Below are positions 1-5,726 of a DNA stretch of 25,172 nucleotides, piece by piece. The translations under genes and the position numbers were made by a program. The DNA is from a virus: the IMG/VR virus record IMGVR_UViG_3300027822_000035, positions 1 through 25,172 of that record; one strand, given 5' to 3'. Every line of letters begins with the position of its first letter. Within the stretch, counting starts at the first letter, position 1. The notes beneath the pieces were generated by a model. The model saw only the letters and a list, made by a program, of their open reading frames with translations. It was not told the origin of the DNA and made no database searches.

Positions 1-266
1 ATCAATATGTTATATTTCCTTTGTCATTTCATTATTTAAGGCCATGTAACATATGTGTAACAATTCATCGCCTCTTCTATTCCCGCCCTTCTTTTTAGGT
101 ATGGGGAGGCAGACTATCTCAGAAATATGATTTAGGGGGTTTGATGGACTTTTTGTGGCACTTTTGTGAACCGTGTATGAAACGTGATTGGGCTATCGGT
201 GTGGGTTTGATGGTGGTGCATGGATTGTATGACACTCGCGTTCAGGATCAATTTCGAATGTTTTTT

Positions 267-334
267 TAAAATCAGAAATTTGAGCGTTTTTGGCCTGATC
301 TTACGCAAGATTTGCAGATAAAATCAGAAATTTG
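267..334. repeat. Pair of 16-bp direct repeats near the left edge
   Basis: The 16-mer TAAAATCAGAAATTTG occurs perfectly at 267-282 and 319-334, 52 bp apart. A diverged copy of its core, TCAGAAATATGA, lies at 119-130. All are in the same orientation in AT-rich noncoding DNA outside the last leftward gene. Repeated elements at uneven spacing near one end are what transposase end-binding sites look like in Mu-like phages, so these are candidate left-end sites for the transposase at 5727. I could not identify the exact terminus or a target-site duplication. The rest of 1-379 shows no gene that I can support. Confidence 0.45.
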
Positions 335-338
335 TAAT

Positions 339-361
339 GCTTTTTTTTATTTGAAAAAAGC
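339..361 (-). terminator. AT-rich hairpin beyond the RelA/SpoT-like gene
   Basis: GCTTTTTT at 339-346 and AAAAAAGC at 354-361 form an 8-bp hairpin with a 7-nt loop, 19 bp beyond the stop codon of the leftward RelA/SpoT-like gene. Read leftward, the stem ends in a run of T. It could be a weak intrinsic terminator, but the stem has only two G-C pairs. Confidence 0.35.
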
Positions 362-379
362 GTGACTTTAAATATCTTT

Positions 380-1363
380 TTATACATCCGAAATATTAAT
401 TCCAAGATCACCTGCTAATAGTTCAAGAATTCCTCTTGGTAATGGCCAATCTTCAAGTAATCTTCTTTTCCGATTTTTTAACATCCAATAAACAAAGAAA
501 ACCGTGCTCTGTTGATACAATACACTATCATTATACCGTTTTTTGATTGTTTCAGATAAAAAAGCATATTCGGAAAGCATGGCTTGAATATTGTCCACTA
601 GATGCTCATCGATAAATTGCTCAAATTCATCCCAAATTATAATAGATGCTTTTTGAGTATGAGATTCTATTTCTGTATTACGGGAATAGATCCCATTTAA
701 TTTTTCAAGGATTTTGTGCTCTTCGAGTGGCCCGTAGTTAAGCAAATTAGTTACATCTCTAAAAAAATCATCGGTTGTTTCAATAAGAGCCATGCTTTTT
801 GCAACTGTTCGATGCACTTTTGGCTGAACAGCTCTTTTGCTTTTATAAATAGCATCATGAGTTAATTCTGCGTGGGCGTGTTGCAGAAGTGTTCTGATTT
901 GGACTTCACAGGGAGTTGATCTATGAATATTAATACCTTCATAAACGATGTCTTTGTTCGGGCGCAGGATGCAATGAACTGATTGGTATGTAAAAAGAAG
1001 AGGGTCGCGTTTTCTATCTTCCTCGAAATGTTTACAGGTGGTGAAATCCCAATCCTCATGATCTTCAATTATTTTATAAATTTCATGAATGTCGTCTATT
1101 AATAGTACAATGAACCGAATACCAACCTTGTCCTCTATTTCATTGTAAGGATCAGAATATTTCTTTCCATCCCGGTAAAATGCTTTATCAATAAGGGACT
1201 TGTCGTCCTTAAGACGGCATTTCGCAGGAACCTTAAGAAAAACATCAAGGTCCTTCCCTCTTTTTTCTAATGCTTCAGTTACAGTCTTTAAAATATAATG
1301 GCCCCAGGCATCATAGACAGGCTTGTCTGATTCCCATATTTCCTTAAATTCAGCTTCATTCAT
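380..1363 (-). CDS. RelA/SpoT-domain (p)ppGpp synthetase-like protein
   Basis: The 327-residue protein has the nucleotidyltransferase core of the RelA/SpoT family at about residues 40-175. Visible family landmarks are DKVGIRF (79-84), TYQSVH (125-130, the equivalent of the GYQSIH loop that stacks the acceptor nucleotide) and CEVQIRT (152-158, the EIQIRT motif). There is no HD hydrolase domain and no TGS/ACT regulatory part, so it is a small alarmone synthetase-like enzyme with an extra helical C-terminal half of about 150 residues. The expected reaction is pyrophosphate transfer from ATP to GDP/GTP, or to tRNA as in some toxSAS toxins; sequence alone does not decide. Its ATG overlaps the stop of the upstream NA37 gene by 4 nt (ATGA), so the two are translationally coupled. 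The gene is clearly more AT-rich than the phage genes to the right, suggesting separate acquisition. Confidence 0.85.
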   Translation of the reverse strand: MNEAEFKEIWESDKPVYDAWGHYILKTVTEALEKRGKDLDVFLKVPAKCRLKDDKSLIDKAFYRDGKKYSDPYNEIEDKVGIRFIVLLIDDIHEIYKIIEDHEDWDFTTCKHFEEDRKRDPLLFTYQSVHCILRPNKDIVYEGINIHRSTPCEVQIRTLLQHAHAELTHDAIYKSKRAVQPKVHRTVAKSMALIETTDDFFRDVTNLLNYGPLEEHKILEKLNGIYSRNTEIESHTQKASIIIWDEFEQFIDEHLVDNIQAMLSEYAFLSETIKKRYNDSVLYQQSTVFFVYWMLKNRKRRLLEDWPLPRGILELLAGDLGINISDV

Positions 1364-2454
1364 TCTTGATCAATTATCCTGTCCTTGATTATTACATTTG
1401 TCCATTCTACTGGGGTTCCTGACTCATCAGGATCGCCTTCCATTGTCTGAATGGTAACCAATTCTTCAAATGTATCTGATGGCGCAATAATTTTTATTTT
1501 ACTTTGAAATTGTACCTTTCTAAGTTTAAGTTTGCTCTCAATATGCTCAATATCTTTGGTGAACGCGGTACTCGGTAAACCTGATTCTTCAATGTGGCTG
1601 GTGAATAGGTCCTGGGTATCTATATTGAAGTACCTTTCTGCAAACTCTGACGCACTGATTGTCGAAGATGTCTCGACCTTAAGATATGTGGTCAAGGCAT
1701 TAAAAAGATGAATCTTCTGTGTTGATGAGATTTCAAGGCTCGCTATAAACGATTTTGCAGATTCATAAAACTGTTTGGTTGTTCTCGCACTCGTTTGAGG
1801 GTATCCGCAACCAAGAAAATCAGAATAAAAATATTTAGCTGCTGCTTTTCCTTCCGCTTTGCTTATTTGGTAATCTGATACCATCACAATCCACTTATCA
1901 TTCAGACCAGAAATAGGTACATTGTAGCCATTTTTCTCAAAAAAGCCTGCTGTTTTGTAGAGACGTGTTCCTGGTGTAAGTAACAATTCTTCAACAAATT
2001 TTAGCGATATCTCTTTCGTTGCAGGGTTAACCTCTTTTTCATACCCACTATGAACCTCTGCTTTAATAATTCCAAGGTATTTTTTTTGCGAAATTCCATA
2101 CATGCCGTCAAAAACAACTATTATGCCGCCTGGTATAGATCTGGAATGTTGTGCATCAGTAAGTTTCTTTGCGATATCATGAGATGATATTGCGAATGAG
2201 TCATTGTTCTGATCAACTATCGTATCAACGATAGAGGGGATGTAATCAGGTTCTTGATTAACTATTTCCATTTGAACTGCTTTGGATTCATTGCCAAGAG
2301 CATTAACTATACGAGTTTTAAATGTTTGCATGGCGTCATGCGCAAAAATTGTATACTCATGGCTTTGCAACGGGGGGAGCTTTGTGCCATCTTGATCTCG
2401 TTGATATACTTGATGGATGATTATTCGATCAATAGAAAGATTTGGTAATAACAT
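1360..2454 (-). CDS. NA37/YejK-like nucleoid-associated protein
   Basis: The 364-residue protein resembles the 37-kDa nucleoid-associated family (NA37, YejK/NdpA). The most recognisable stretch is residues 186-230, containing WIVMVSDYQISKAEGKAAA and then a YFYSDFLGCG segment, as in family members; the length is near the family norm of 330-350. Family members bind DNA nonspecifically and are cytoplasmic; their role is poorly defined. A good Shine-Dalgarno (GGAGG, 7 nt before ATG) supports the start at 2454. It is first in a leftward two-gene operon with the RelA/SpoT-like gene, and both are AT-rich. The pairing suggests that the NA37 protein could sense or guard DNA and control the synthetase, but this is inference. 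Confidence 0.75.
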   Translation of the reverse strand: MLLPNLSIDRIIIHQVYQRDQDGTKLPPLQSHEYTIFAHDAMQTFKTRIVNALGNESKAVQMEIVNQEPDYIPSIVDTIVDQNNDSFAISSHDIAKKLTDAQHSRSIPGGIIVVFDGMYGISQKKYLGIIKAEVHSGYEKEVNPATKEISLKFVEELLLTPGTRLYKTAGFFEKNGYNVPISGLNDKWIVMVSDYQISKAEGKAAAKYFYSDFLGCGYPQTSARTTKQFYESAKSFIASLEISSTQKIHLFNALTTYLKVETSSTISASEFAERYFNIDTQDLFTSHIEESGLPSTAFTKDIEHIESKLKLRKVQFQSKIKIIAPSDTFEELVTIQTMEGDPDESGTPVEWTNVIIKDRIIDQE

Positions 2455-2541
2455 TTATCAGCCTCCACTATAATTTCACTATTTGTATACATCCAGCAAG
2501 GTTAGGGACTGTCCGCTAAGTGGCTCAAAAATCAACAATAT

Positions 2542-2715
2542 ATGTTTATCCTTGGATGTTTGAACGATCACGTATCTATTGTTGATCGGGATGGTCATGC
2601 CAACCCGAAGATCACCGTTAAAAAAAGTCGCTCAGAACTTGCCTATAAAAGTAACGCAGGGCTGAGGCAGATCAGGAAAATACAGGGCAGATGGAACTCA
2701 GATGAAGATAAGTGA
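2542..2715 (+). CDS. Orphan small ORF or gene remnant between cargo and repressor
   Basis: A 57-residue open frame runs rightward from ATG 2542 to TGA 2713-2715; the frame is open further upstream from about 2512 without a start. The product is basic and hydrophilic (contains KITVKKSRSELAYKSNAGLR). I do not recognise it. There is no clear ribosome-binding site and both neighbours are leftward, so it may be the 3' remnant of a lost gene at the junction where the NA37/RelA cassette was acquired. Apart from this ORF and the hairpin at 2744-2780, the 2455-2796 gap shows nothing else. Confidence 0.25.
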   Translation: MFILGCLNDHVSIVDRDGHANPKITVKKSRSELAYKSNAGLRQIRKIQGRWNSDEDK

Positions 2716-2743
2716 TTTTTCCGCGGTGTTTGCGAGGCATGTG

Positions 2744-2780
2744 CGGCCCGTTATTATGTGTAGCTTGGTTGGACGGGCCG
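2744..2780 (-). terminator. GC-rich hairpin downstream of the repressor gene
   Basis: CGGCCCGT at 2744-2751 pairs with ACGGGCCG at 2773-2780 (8 bp, 21-nt loop), just beyond the stop of the leftward repressor gene. The position fits a transcription stop, but there is no T-run on either side, so it is only a candidate. Confidence 0.3.
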
Positions 2781-2796
2781 TCACTCCAAACAAGCC

Positions 2797-3327
2797 TTAT
2801 TCCCCCACAGCCTTTCTCCTCTCTCCACCCATCCTACGTTCATCGCCAGTATAAGGTTTGGTGCCTTGGCGGCGATCATCCGCATTATTGCGACGATCCG
2901 TACTGTGTCTCGCCTTTTGTTCCGCCTGTGCCTGTATGTAGCCTCCTATCCGGTAAAACTCTTTTATCGATGCTCTTTCCAAGGCCACCAGGGCCTGGTT
3001 GATCTCTATGGCAAACTCTTTGTCATCGAAATTCTTAATTATAGACTCATGTTTCATATCCAAGGCGTTGCTATTTAACGAATTTTTTGTGTTGAGGAAG
3101 GGCTCGCCTACCCCTGATATCAACCAATCAATGCTGACTTGAGGGTAATGAGATTTTAGCCCGCGATAAAATTTTGTTCCAGGTTCCTGATCTCTTTTTA
3201 GATAATTGTATATCTGGTTTTCACTAATACCGCATTGCTTTGCGAATATCTTTTTATCAACTCCGGACATGCTAATTATGTAGCCAAGCCGGCTTCTAAA
3301 ATCACTAAATCTTGTTTCGTTTGTCAT
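2797..3327 (-). CDS. CI-like phage repressor (HTH)
   Basis: The 176-residue protein has an N-terminal lambda-repressor-type helix-turn-helix at about residues 12-50 (KIFAKQCGISENQIYNYLKR), followed by a segment containing SIDWLISGVGEPF that is typical of CI-type repressors of temperate phages. The C-terminal 35 residues are extremely Arg/Asp-rich, with repeated DRR, DERR and GERR motifs, and no peptidase-like LexA domain is visible. It is leftward and divergent from the early operon, as the Mu c repressor is. Its start lies next to an array of CGACTAACGAA half-sites (3332-3424), with an imperfect copy overlapping the start codon (3316-3325), so it probably binds these and controls itself and the early promoter. 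No Shine-Dalgarno is evident. Confidence 0.8.
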   Translation of the reverse strand: MTNETRFSDFRSRLGYIISMSGVDKKIFAKQCGISENQIYNYLKRDQEPGTKFYRGLKSHYPQVSIDWLISGVGEPFLNTKNSLNSNALDMKHESIIKNFDDKEFAIEINQALVALERASIKEFYRIGGYIQAQAEQKARHSTDRRNNADDRRQGTKPYTGDERRMGGERRKAVGE

Positions 3328-3331
3328 GGCC

Positions 3332-3424
3332 CGACTAACGAACGACTAACGAAACGCTTTCGTTAGTCGTTATATGATAATATATTAGTAGTTTATAGAA
3401 TTATATGGATTTTTGACTAACGAA
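3332..3424. promoter_or_regulatory. Operator array in the repressor/early divergent promoter region
   Basis: The 11-mer CGACTAACGAA occurs at 3332-3342 and 3343-3353 in direct tandem, and its inverse TTCGTTAGTCG at 3359-3369, giving a perfect 11-bp-arm palindrome with a 5-nt centre at 3343-3369. A further copy with one mismatch (TGACTAACGAA) lies at 3414-3424, and an inverted 9-of-10 match (TTCGTTTGTC) at 3316-3325 touches the repressor start codon. The array lies between divergent genes and overlaps the predicted leftward promoter, so it is the likely operator set of the adjacent repressor and/or of the Ner-like protein at 4009. Confidence 0.8.
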
Positions 3425-3427
3425 CAA
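3400..3427 (-). promoter_or_regulatory. Predicted leftward promoter for the repressor
   Basis: On the minus strand, TTGTTC (3422-3427) and a perfect TATAAT (3400-3405) are separated by 16 bp. Transcription would begin near 3393 and give a leader of about 65 nt before the repressor ATG. The -35 overlaps the operator half-site at 3414-3424, and the other half-sites lie downstream, an arrangement suited to autorepression. Confidence 0.5.
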
Positions 3428-3447
3428 CATATTTATACGAAAAACAG

Positions 3448-3476
3448 TTGACGACCACATAATTCTTGTGTACCCT
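3448..3476 (+). promoter_or_regulatory. Possible rightward early promoter
   Basis: TTGACG (3448-3453) is followed after 17 bp by TACCCT (3471-3476). The -35 is good and the -10 is poor, so an activator or another start is possible. It is the best candidate I see for the early operon beginning at 3580. The sequence between it and 3580 has no further gene. Confidence 0.35.
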
Positions 3477-3579
3477 GCTTTACAAGTTAACGCGCAAAAT
3501 CACCTTATCCCGACAGGGTGAAAACTGTCAACGTCCGAGTGGCCTCTAAAACCGGACAGCTCATCACGAGACGACGGAC

Positions 3580-4008
3580 ATGATGAACAAACCCATCCAA
3601 CTCGAACTCTTCAACCAACCCACCTTGAACGTTGTCAAGCCTGTCAAGGAGGCTCTGAACAACGATGTCCGCACCTGCGGACTTTCCCGCGAGCAGATCG
3701 TGGATCGGATGAACGACCTGGCTGCCAGTTACGGTGTCGGCCTGGTCAGCGGTAACGGAAAACGTTTGACCATCGATACGTTTGAAAAATGGCTGAACCC
3801 AAATGACATGAACCGGCAGATCCCGCTTAAGGCCCTGCCTGTTTTTTGCGCTGCGGTCGGCAAGTGCTCCGCCATCGATGTGATGGTCCAGCCGATGGGC
3901 CTGCGCGTCATCGGCGATCGTGAGCAAAAACTCCTCTCCTGGGCGGAAGCCAAGATGGCGATCAAGGAAAAGAACAAAATTGTACGCAAACTGGAGTCGT
4001 ATTTTTAG
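3580..4008 (+). CDS. Early phage protein, likely regulator
   Basis: This 142-residue hydrophilic protein is the first gene of the rightward operon. Residues 30-70 (GLSREQIVDRMNDLAASYGV and the following LTIDTFEKWL) look like a DNA-binding helical domain in which a target helix is followed by a WLNP turn. The C-terminal 30 residues are a charged helix. It contains no catalytic motif that I recognise. Start may be 3580 or the adjacent ATG at 3583; the Shine-Dalgarno is weak. It abuts the next gene directly (TAG then ATG). The position right after the operator array is that of ner-like regulators in Mu-like phages. Function is inferred from position and fold style only. Confidence 0.65.
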   Translation: MMNKPIQLELFNQPTLNVVKPVKEALNNDVRTCGLSREQIVDRMNDLAASYGVGLVSGNGKRLTIDTFEKWLNPNDMNRQIPLKALPVFCAAVGKCSAIDVMVQPMGLRVIGDREQKLLSWAEAKMAIKEKNKIVRKLESYF

Positions 4009-4272
4009 ATGAGACGAAAACAAAAAGTGACTTTCACCTTTTATGTGGATGAAAGCGACGATGACAGATCGATCAGCCGCAAGGTGATTGCAAGGCGTAT
4101 CCGGTCGATCGCCCTTAGGAAAGGCGAGCTGATGTCTGCATGGGCAAACGAGCTTGGGGTGACACGGGCTTTTGTTTCCCAGGTGGTTGCCGGTCGGCGC
4201 GGCACGCAATATGTCAGGAATTTTATCGAGACGCGGTTGAATGAAACATTTTGGAAACAACCCAACCAATAG
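4009..4272 (+). CDS. Ner-like HTH DNA-binding protein
   Basis: The 87-residue basic protein carries a helix-turn-helix at about residues 40-66 (LMSAWANELGVTRAFVSQVV, then an AGRRG turn), the pattern of lambda-repressor-fold regulators such as Mu Ner. Its size and place, second in the early operon and upstream of the transposase, fit a Ner/Cro-type repressor of early transcription that limits transposase expression. It starts immediately after the stop of the 142-residue gene. The last codons and the following AAAGG form one copy of a 16-bp direct repeat (4263-4278) that recurs at 5096-5111. Confidence 0.65.
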   Translation: MRRKQKVTFTFYVDESDDDRSISRKVIARRIRSIALRKGELMSAWANELGVTRAFVSQVVAGRRGTQYVRNFIETRLNETFWKQPNQ

Positions 4273-4278
4273 AAAAGG
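4263..4278 (+). repeat. 16-bp direct repeat, left copy (right copy 5096-5111)
   Basis: CAACCAATAGAAAAGG at 4263-4278 matches CAACCAATAGCAAAGG at 5096-5111 at 15 of 16 bases. Each copy spans a TAG stop codon and the start of a Shine-Dalgarno stretch. The pair bounds an 830-bp segment with ambiguous coding, suggesting that the segment was added by recombination at, or duplication of, a gene boundary. Confidence 0.5.
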
Positions 4279-4287
4279 AGAATCATC

Positions 4288-4593
4288 GTGAAAGATTGCA
4301 TGAAAGAAGAGACTTGGCTGGAATTGACGGACCGGAGGGTGGCGTAGGGAAAACTAAAACGCCAATGGTTTTGCCCCGTTTGGCTGACCGAAAATATCGG
4401 CTGCCAACGAAAGCGAATCCACGAAATCGATAGGGAAGATCAACCAGCCAATATCGAAAAGAAGCTTCACGGACTCGTTATAAAAAGATGCAGCAGACGA
4501 AATGATTTCGATTTGATCCAAATTAAGCCCGCCAATATCGGCACACGATGCGAATCGTATCGTACTAAAATCAAGGAGATTAAAATCAAATGA
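4288..4593 (+). pseudogene. Early gene interrupted by an in-frame amber codon
   Basis: A strong Shine-Dalgarno (AAGGAG, 7 nt spacing) precedes GTG 4288, but the frame meets TAG at 4345-4347 after 19 codons. Beyond the TAG the same frame stays open for 81 more codons to TGA 4591-4593, where it overlaps the ATG of the next rightward ORF by an ATGA junction. The distal part is basic (KKLHGLVIKRCSRRNDF) with no family that I recognise. It may be a gene broken by a nonsense mutation, or a 19-codon leader followed by inserted DNA. Amber readthrough is unlikely because many phage genes here end in TAG. The region also lies antisense to a leftward ORF (4354-5001), and only one reading is likely to be real. 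Confidence 0.35.
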
Positions 4594-5001
4594 ATAGGCA
4601 AGAATGCGATTGTTGGTGTCATGAAAACAAAACCCATCCGCCGTGCAAGGGGATTGAGCCCCATCATCCAACCACATTTCCCCCTGATAATACGTTGTCT
4701 CTTCGTCCGGAAACTCAATTTCCGGCCTGTATATCACGAAGGCCCGATGAAATAAGCCCGGAAGATTTTTTGAGATATGTGAAAGCTGTTTCTCCATCAG
4801 CGTATGAGCCACTTTTAGCGGTTGTAACAGATCGTGAAGCATGGGCCAACTTTCGCCGAACGGTAGCCGAGGATTTTTATACGGGGGCATCATCGAGTTT
4901 TTTAGAACGCATGCCATTGTACCCGCTCTGCTTCGGAGAACCAAGGGGGATGCCGCGCCAAACTTCGGTTGTTTATTCAAAGACTCATCGGTTGATTTCA
5001 T
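4354..5001 (-). CDS. Possible leftward cargo gene, unknown (alternative to 4590-5105)
   Basis: A 215-residue leftward frame with GAGG 7 nt before its ATG. The C-terminal half reads like a folded acidic-aromatic protein (GFCFHDTNNRILAYSFDFNL; SVKLLFDIGWLIF). No family is recognised and no catalytic motif is visible. Counting bases by codon position over the part shared with the rightward ORF, GC is lowest at the second position in this reading (about 51/40/47 percent), the usual pattern of real genes; the opposing rightward reading gives about 51/47/40. It would be a single gene opposed to the early operon, inside a segment bounded by a 16-bp direct repeat, as expected of an inserted moron. 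It is mutually exclusive with the rightward ORFs at 4288 and 4590. Confidence 0.4.
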   Translation of the reverse strand: MKSTDESLNKQPKFGAASPLVLRSRAGTMACVLKNSMMPPYKNPRLPFGESWPMLHDLLQPLKVAHTLMEKQLSHISKNLPGLFHRAFVIYRPEIEFPDEETTYYQGEMWLDDGAQSPCTADGFCFHDTNNRILAYSFDFNLLDFSTIRFASCADIGGLNLDQIEIISSAASFYNESVKLLFDIGWLIFPIDFVDSLSLAADIFGQPNGAKPLAF

Positions 5002-5105
5002 TTGAAGACCTCGCTGAAATTGCTCTTACGGTTTTAAAACAAAGGGAAATCATTAAACGGATTCGATGGAGTGTCTATCGGCCTATCAGAAAAAACAACC
5101 AATAG
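4590..5105 (+). CDS. Possible early-operon protein, unknown (alternative to 4354-5001)
   Basis: A 171-residue rightward frame with AAGGAG 11 nt before ATG. It overlaps the preceding interrupted frame by ATGA and ends 13 bp before the next gene, so it tiles neatly into the operon. The N-terminus is rich in Cys/His/Pro (CDCWCHENK); the C-terminal 100 residues look like ordinary amphipathic protein (SFEDLAEIALTVLKQREIIK). I recognise no family. Against it, GC at the second codon position is higher than at the third, which is atypical, and a 215-residue leftward ORF covers most of the same DNA. Operon tiling supports it; base composition supports its rival. Confidence 0.4.
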   Translation: MNRQECDCWCHENKTHPPCKGIEPHHPTTFPPDNTLSLRPETQFPACISRRPDEISPEDFLRYVKAVSPSAYEPLLAVVTDREAWANFRRTVAEDFYTGASSSFLERMPLYPLCFGEPRGMPRQTSVVYSKTHRLISFEDLAEIALTVLKQREIIKRIRWSVYRPIRKNNQ

Positions 5106-5118
5106 CAAAGGTGGAGAG

Positions 5119-5724
5119 ATGGAAATCGCTCAAATGACAGACGTGGAATGTCAGGACCTGGAACACCTGGAAAAGGTTGTTGAAGACAATATGGTTTCGT
5201 GGATGAAGGTAGGGTTTGCCTTGAAGGAGATCCGGGACCGGAAATTGTACCGGACAAAGTATTCAACCTTCGAGCAATACACGAAAGACCGTTTCGATTG
5301 CGCCCGCTCGACAGCGTATCAGTACCTGTCCGGCATTTCGGTAATCGAAAATGTCCGCAATGCGGACAAAAGTTTTCCCGTGCTGCCTGAAAAAGAGGCG
5401 TTGGTTCGTCCGTTGACCCGGTTGGAGCCGAATGAACAACCCAGGGCATGGGGGATGGCTATCAAGCGAGCCCTTGACACCGGTTCCGAAGGTATTCTCA
5501 CCAAACACGTTGTATGGGCCGTCGAGTGTTTGCGCGGTGAACCAATCGAGAAGGTCAAGACTCGTATCTCAACGAGTACGGGAGATCTTCCAGATGAATT
5601 CCGTGACGCATTTCGATCGATCACAGAAAGTATTTTTGCAGCCAGAACAAACCGATTCAAGGGTATTGACCGAAAAAAGATGGTTGAAATCCTGGATGGT
5701 CTGAAGCGGTTACTTGAGGGGTGA
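5119..5724 (+). CDS. HTH early protein upstream of transposase
   Basis: A 201-residue protein starting at ATG 5119 behind a GGTGGAG ribosome site; the longer frame upstream would overlap the previous ORF and lacks a better site. Residues 30-75 (SWMKVGFALKEIRDRKLYRT; then a RFDCARSTAYQYLSG helix-turn-helix) resemble the DUF3102/ParB-like DNA-binding proteins that often accompany phage and plasmid replication genes. The C-terminus has further helices but no catalytic motif. It ends 2 nt before the transposase ATG. A role in regulating or aiding transposition is inferred from position. Confidence 0.6.
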   Translation: MEIAQMTDVECQDLEHLEKVVEDNMVSWMKVGFALKEIRDRKLYRTKYSTFEQYTKDRFDCARSTAYQYLSGISVIENVRNADKSFPVLPEKEALVRPLTRLEPNEQPRAWGMAIKRALDTGSEGILTKHVVWAVECLRGEPIEKVKTRISTSTGDLPDEFRDAFRSITESIFAARTNRFKGIDRKKMVEILDGLKRLLEG

Positions 5725-5726
5725 TC

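Noticed and set aside
1-100. Possible inverted or direct repeats such as TGTAAC at 45-60 as phage termini
   Set aside because: Too short to distinguish from AT-rich background; no target duplication could be identified.
3505-4269. A 254-codon leftward open frame opposite the first early genes
   Set aside because: It lies antisense to two consecutive genes that fit phage early regulators and follow the operator array, and its translation (Cys/His/Pro/Arg-rich) looks like a shadow.
4251-4433. A rightward 60-codon frame containing a GVGKTKT stretch that looks like a P-loop
   Set aside because: The match is short, lacks the preceding strand, has no ribosome site and begins inside the Ner-like gene; it is a chance resemblance.
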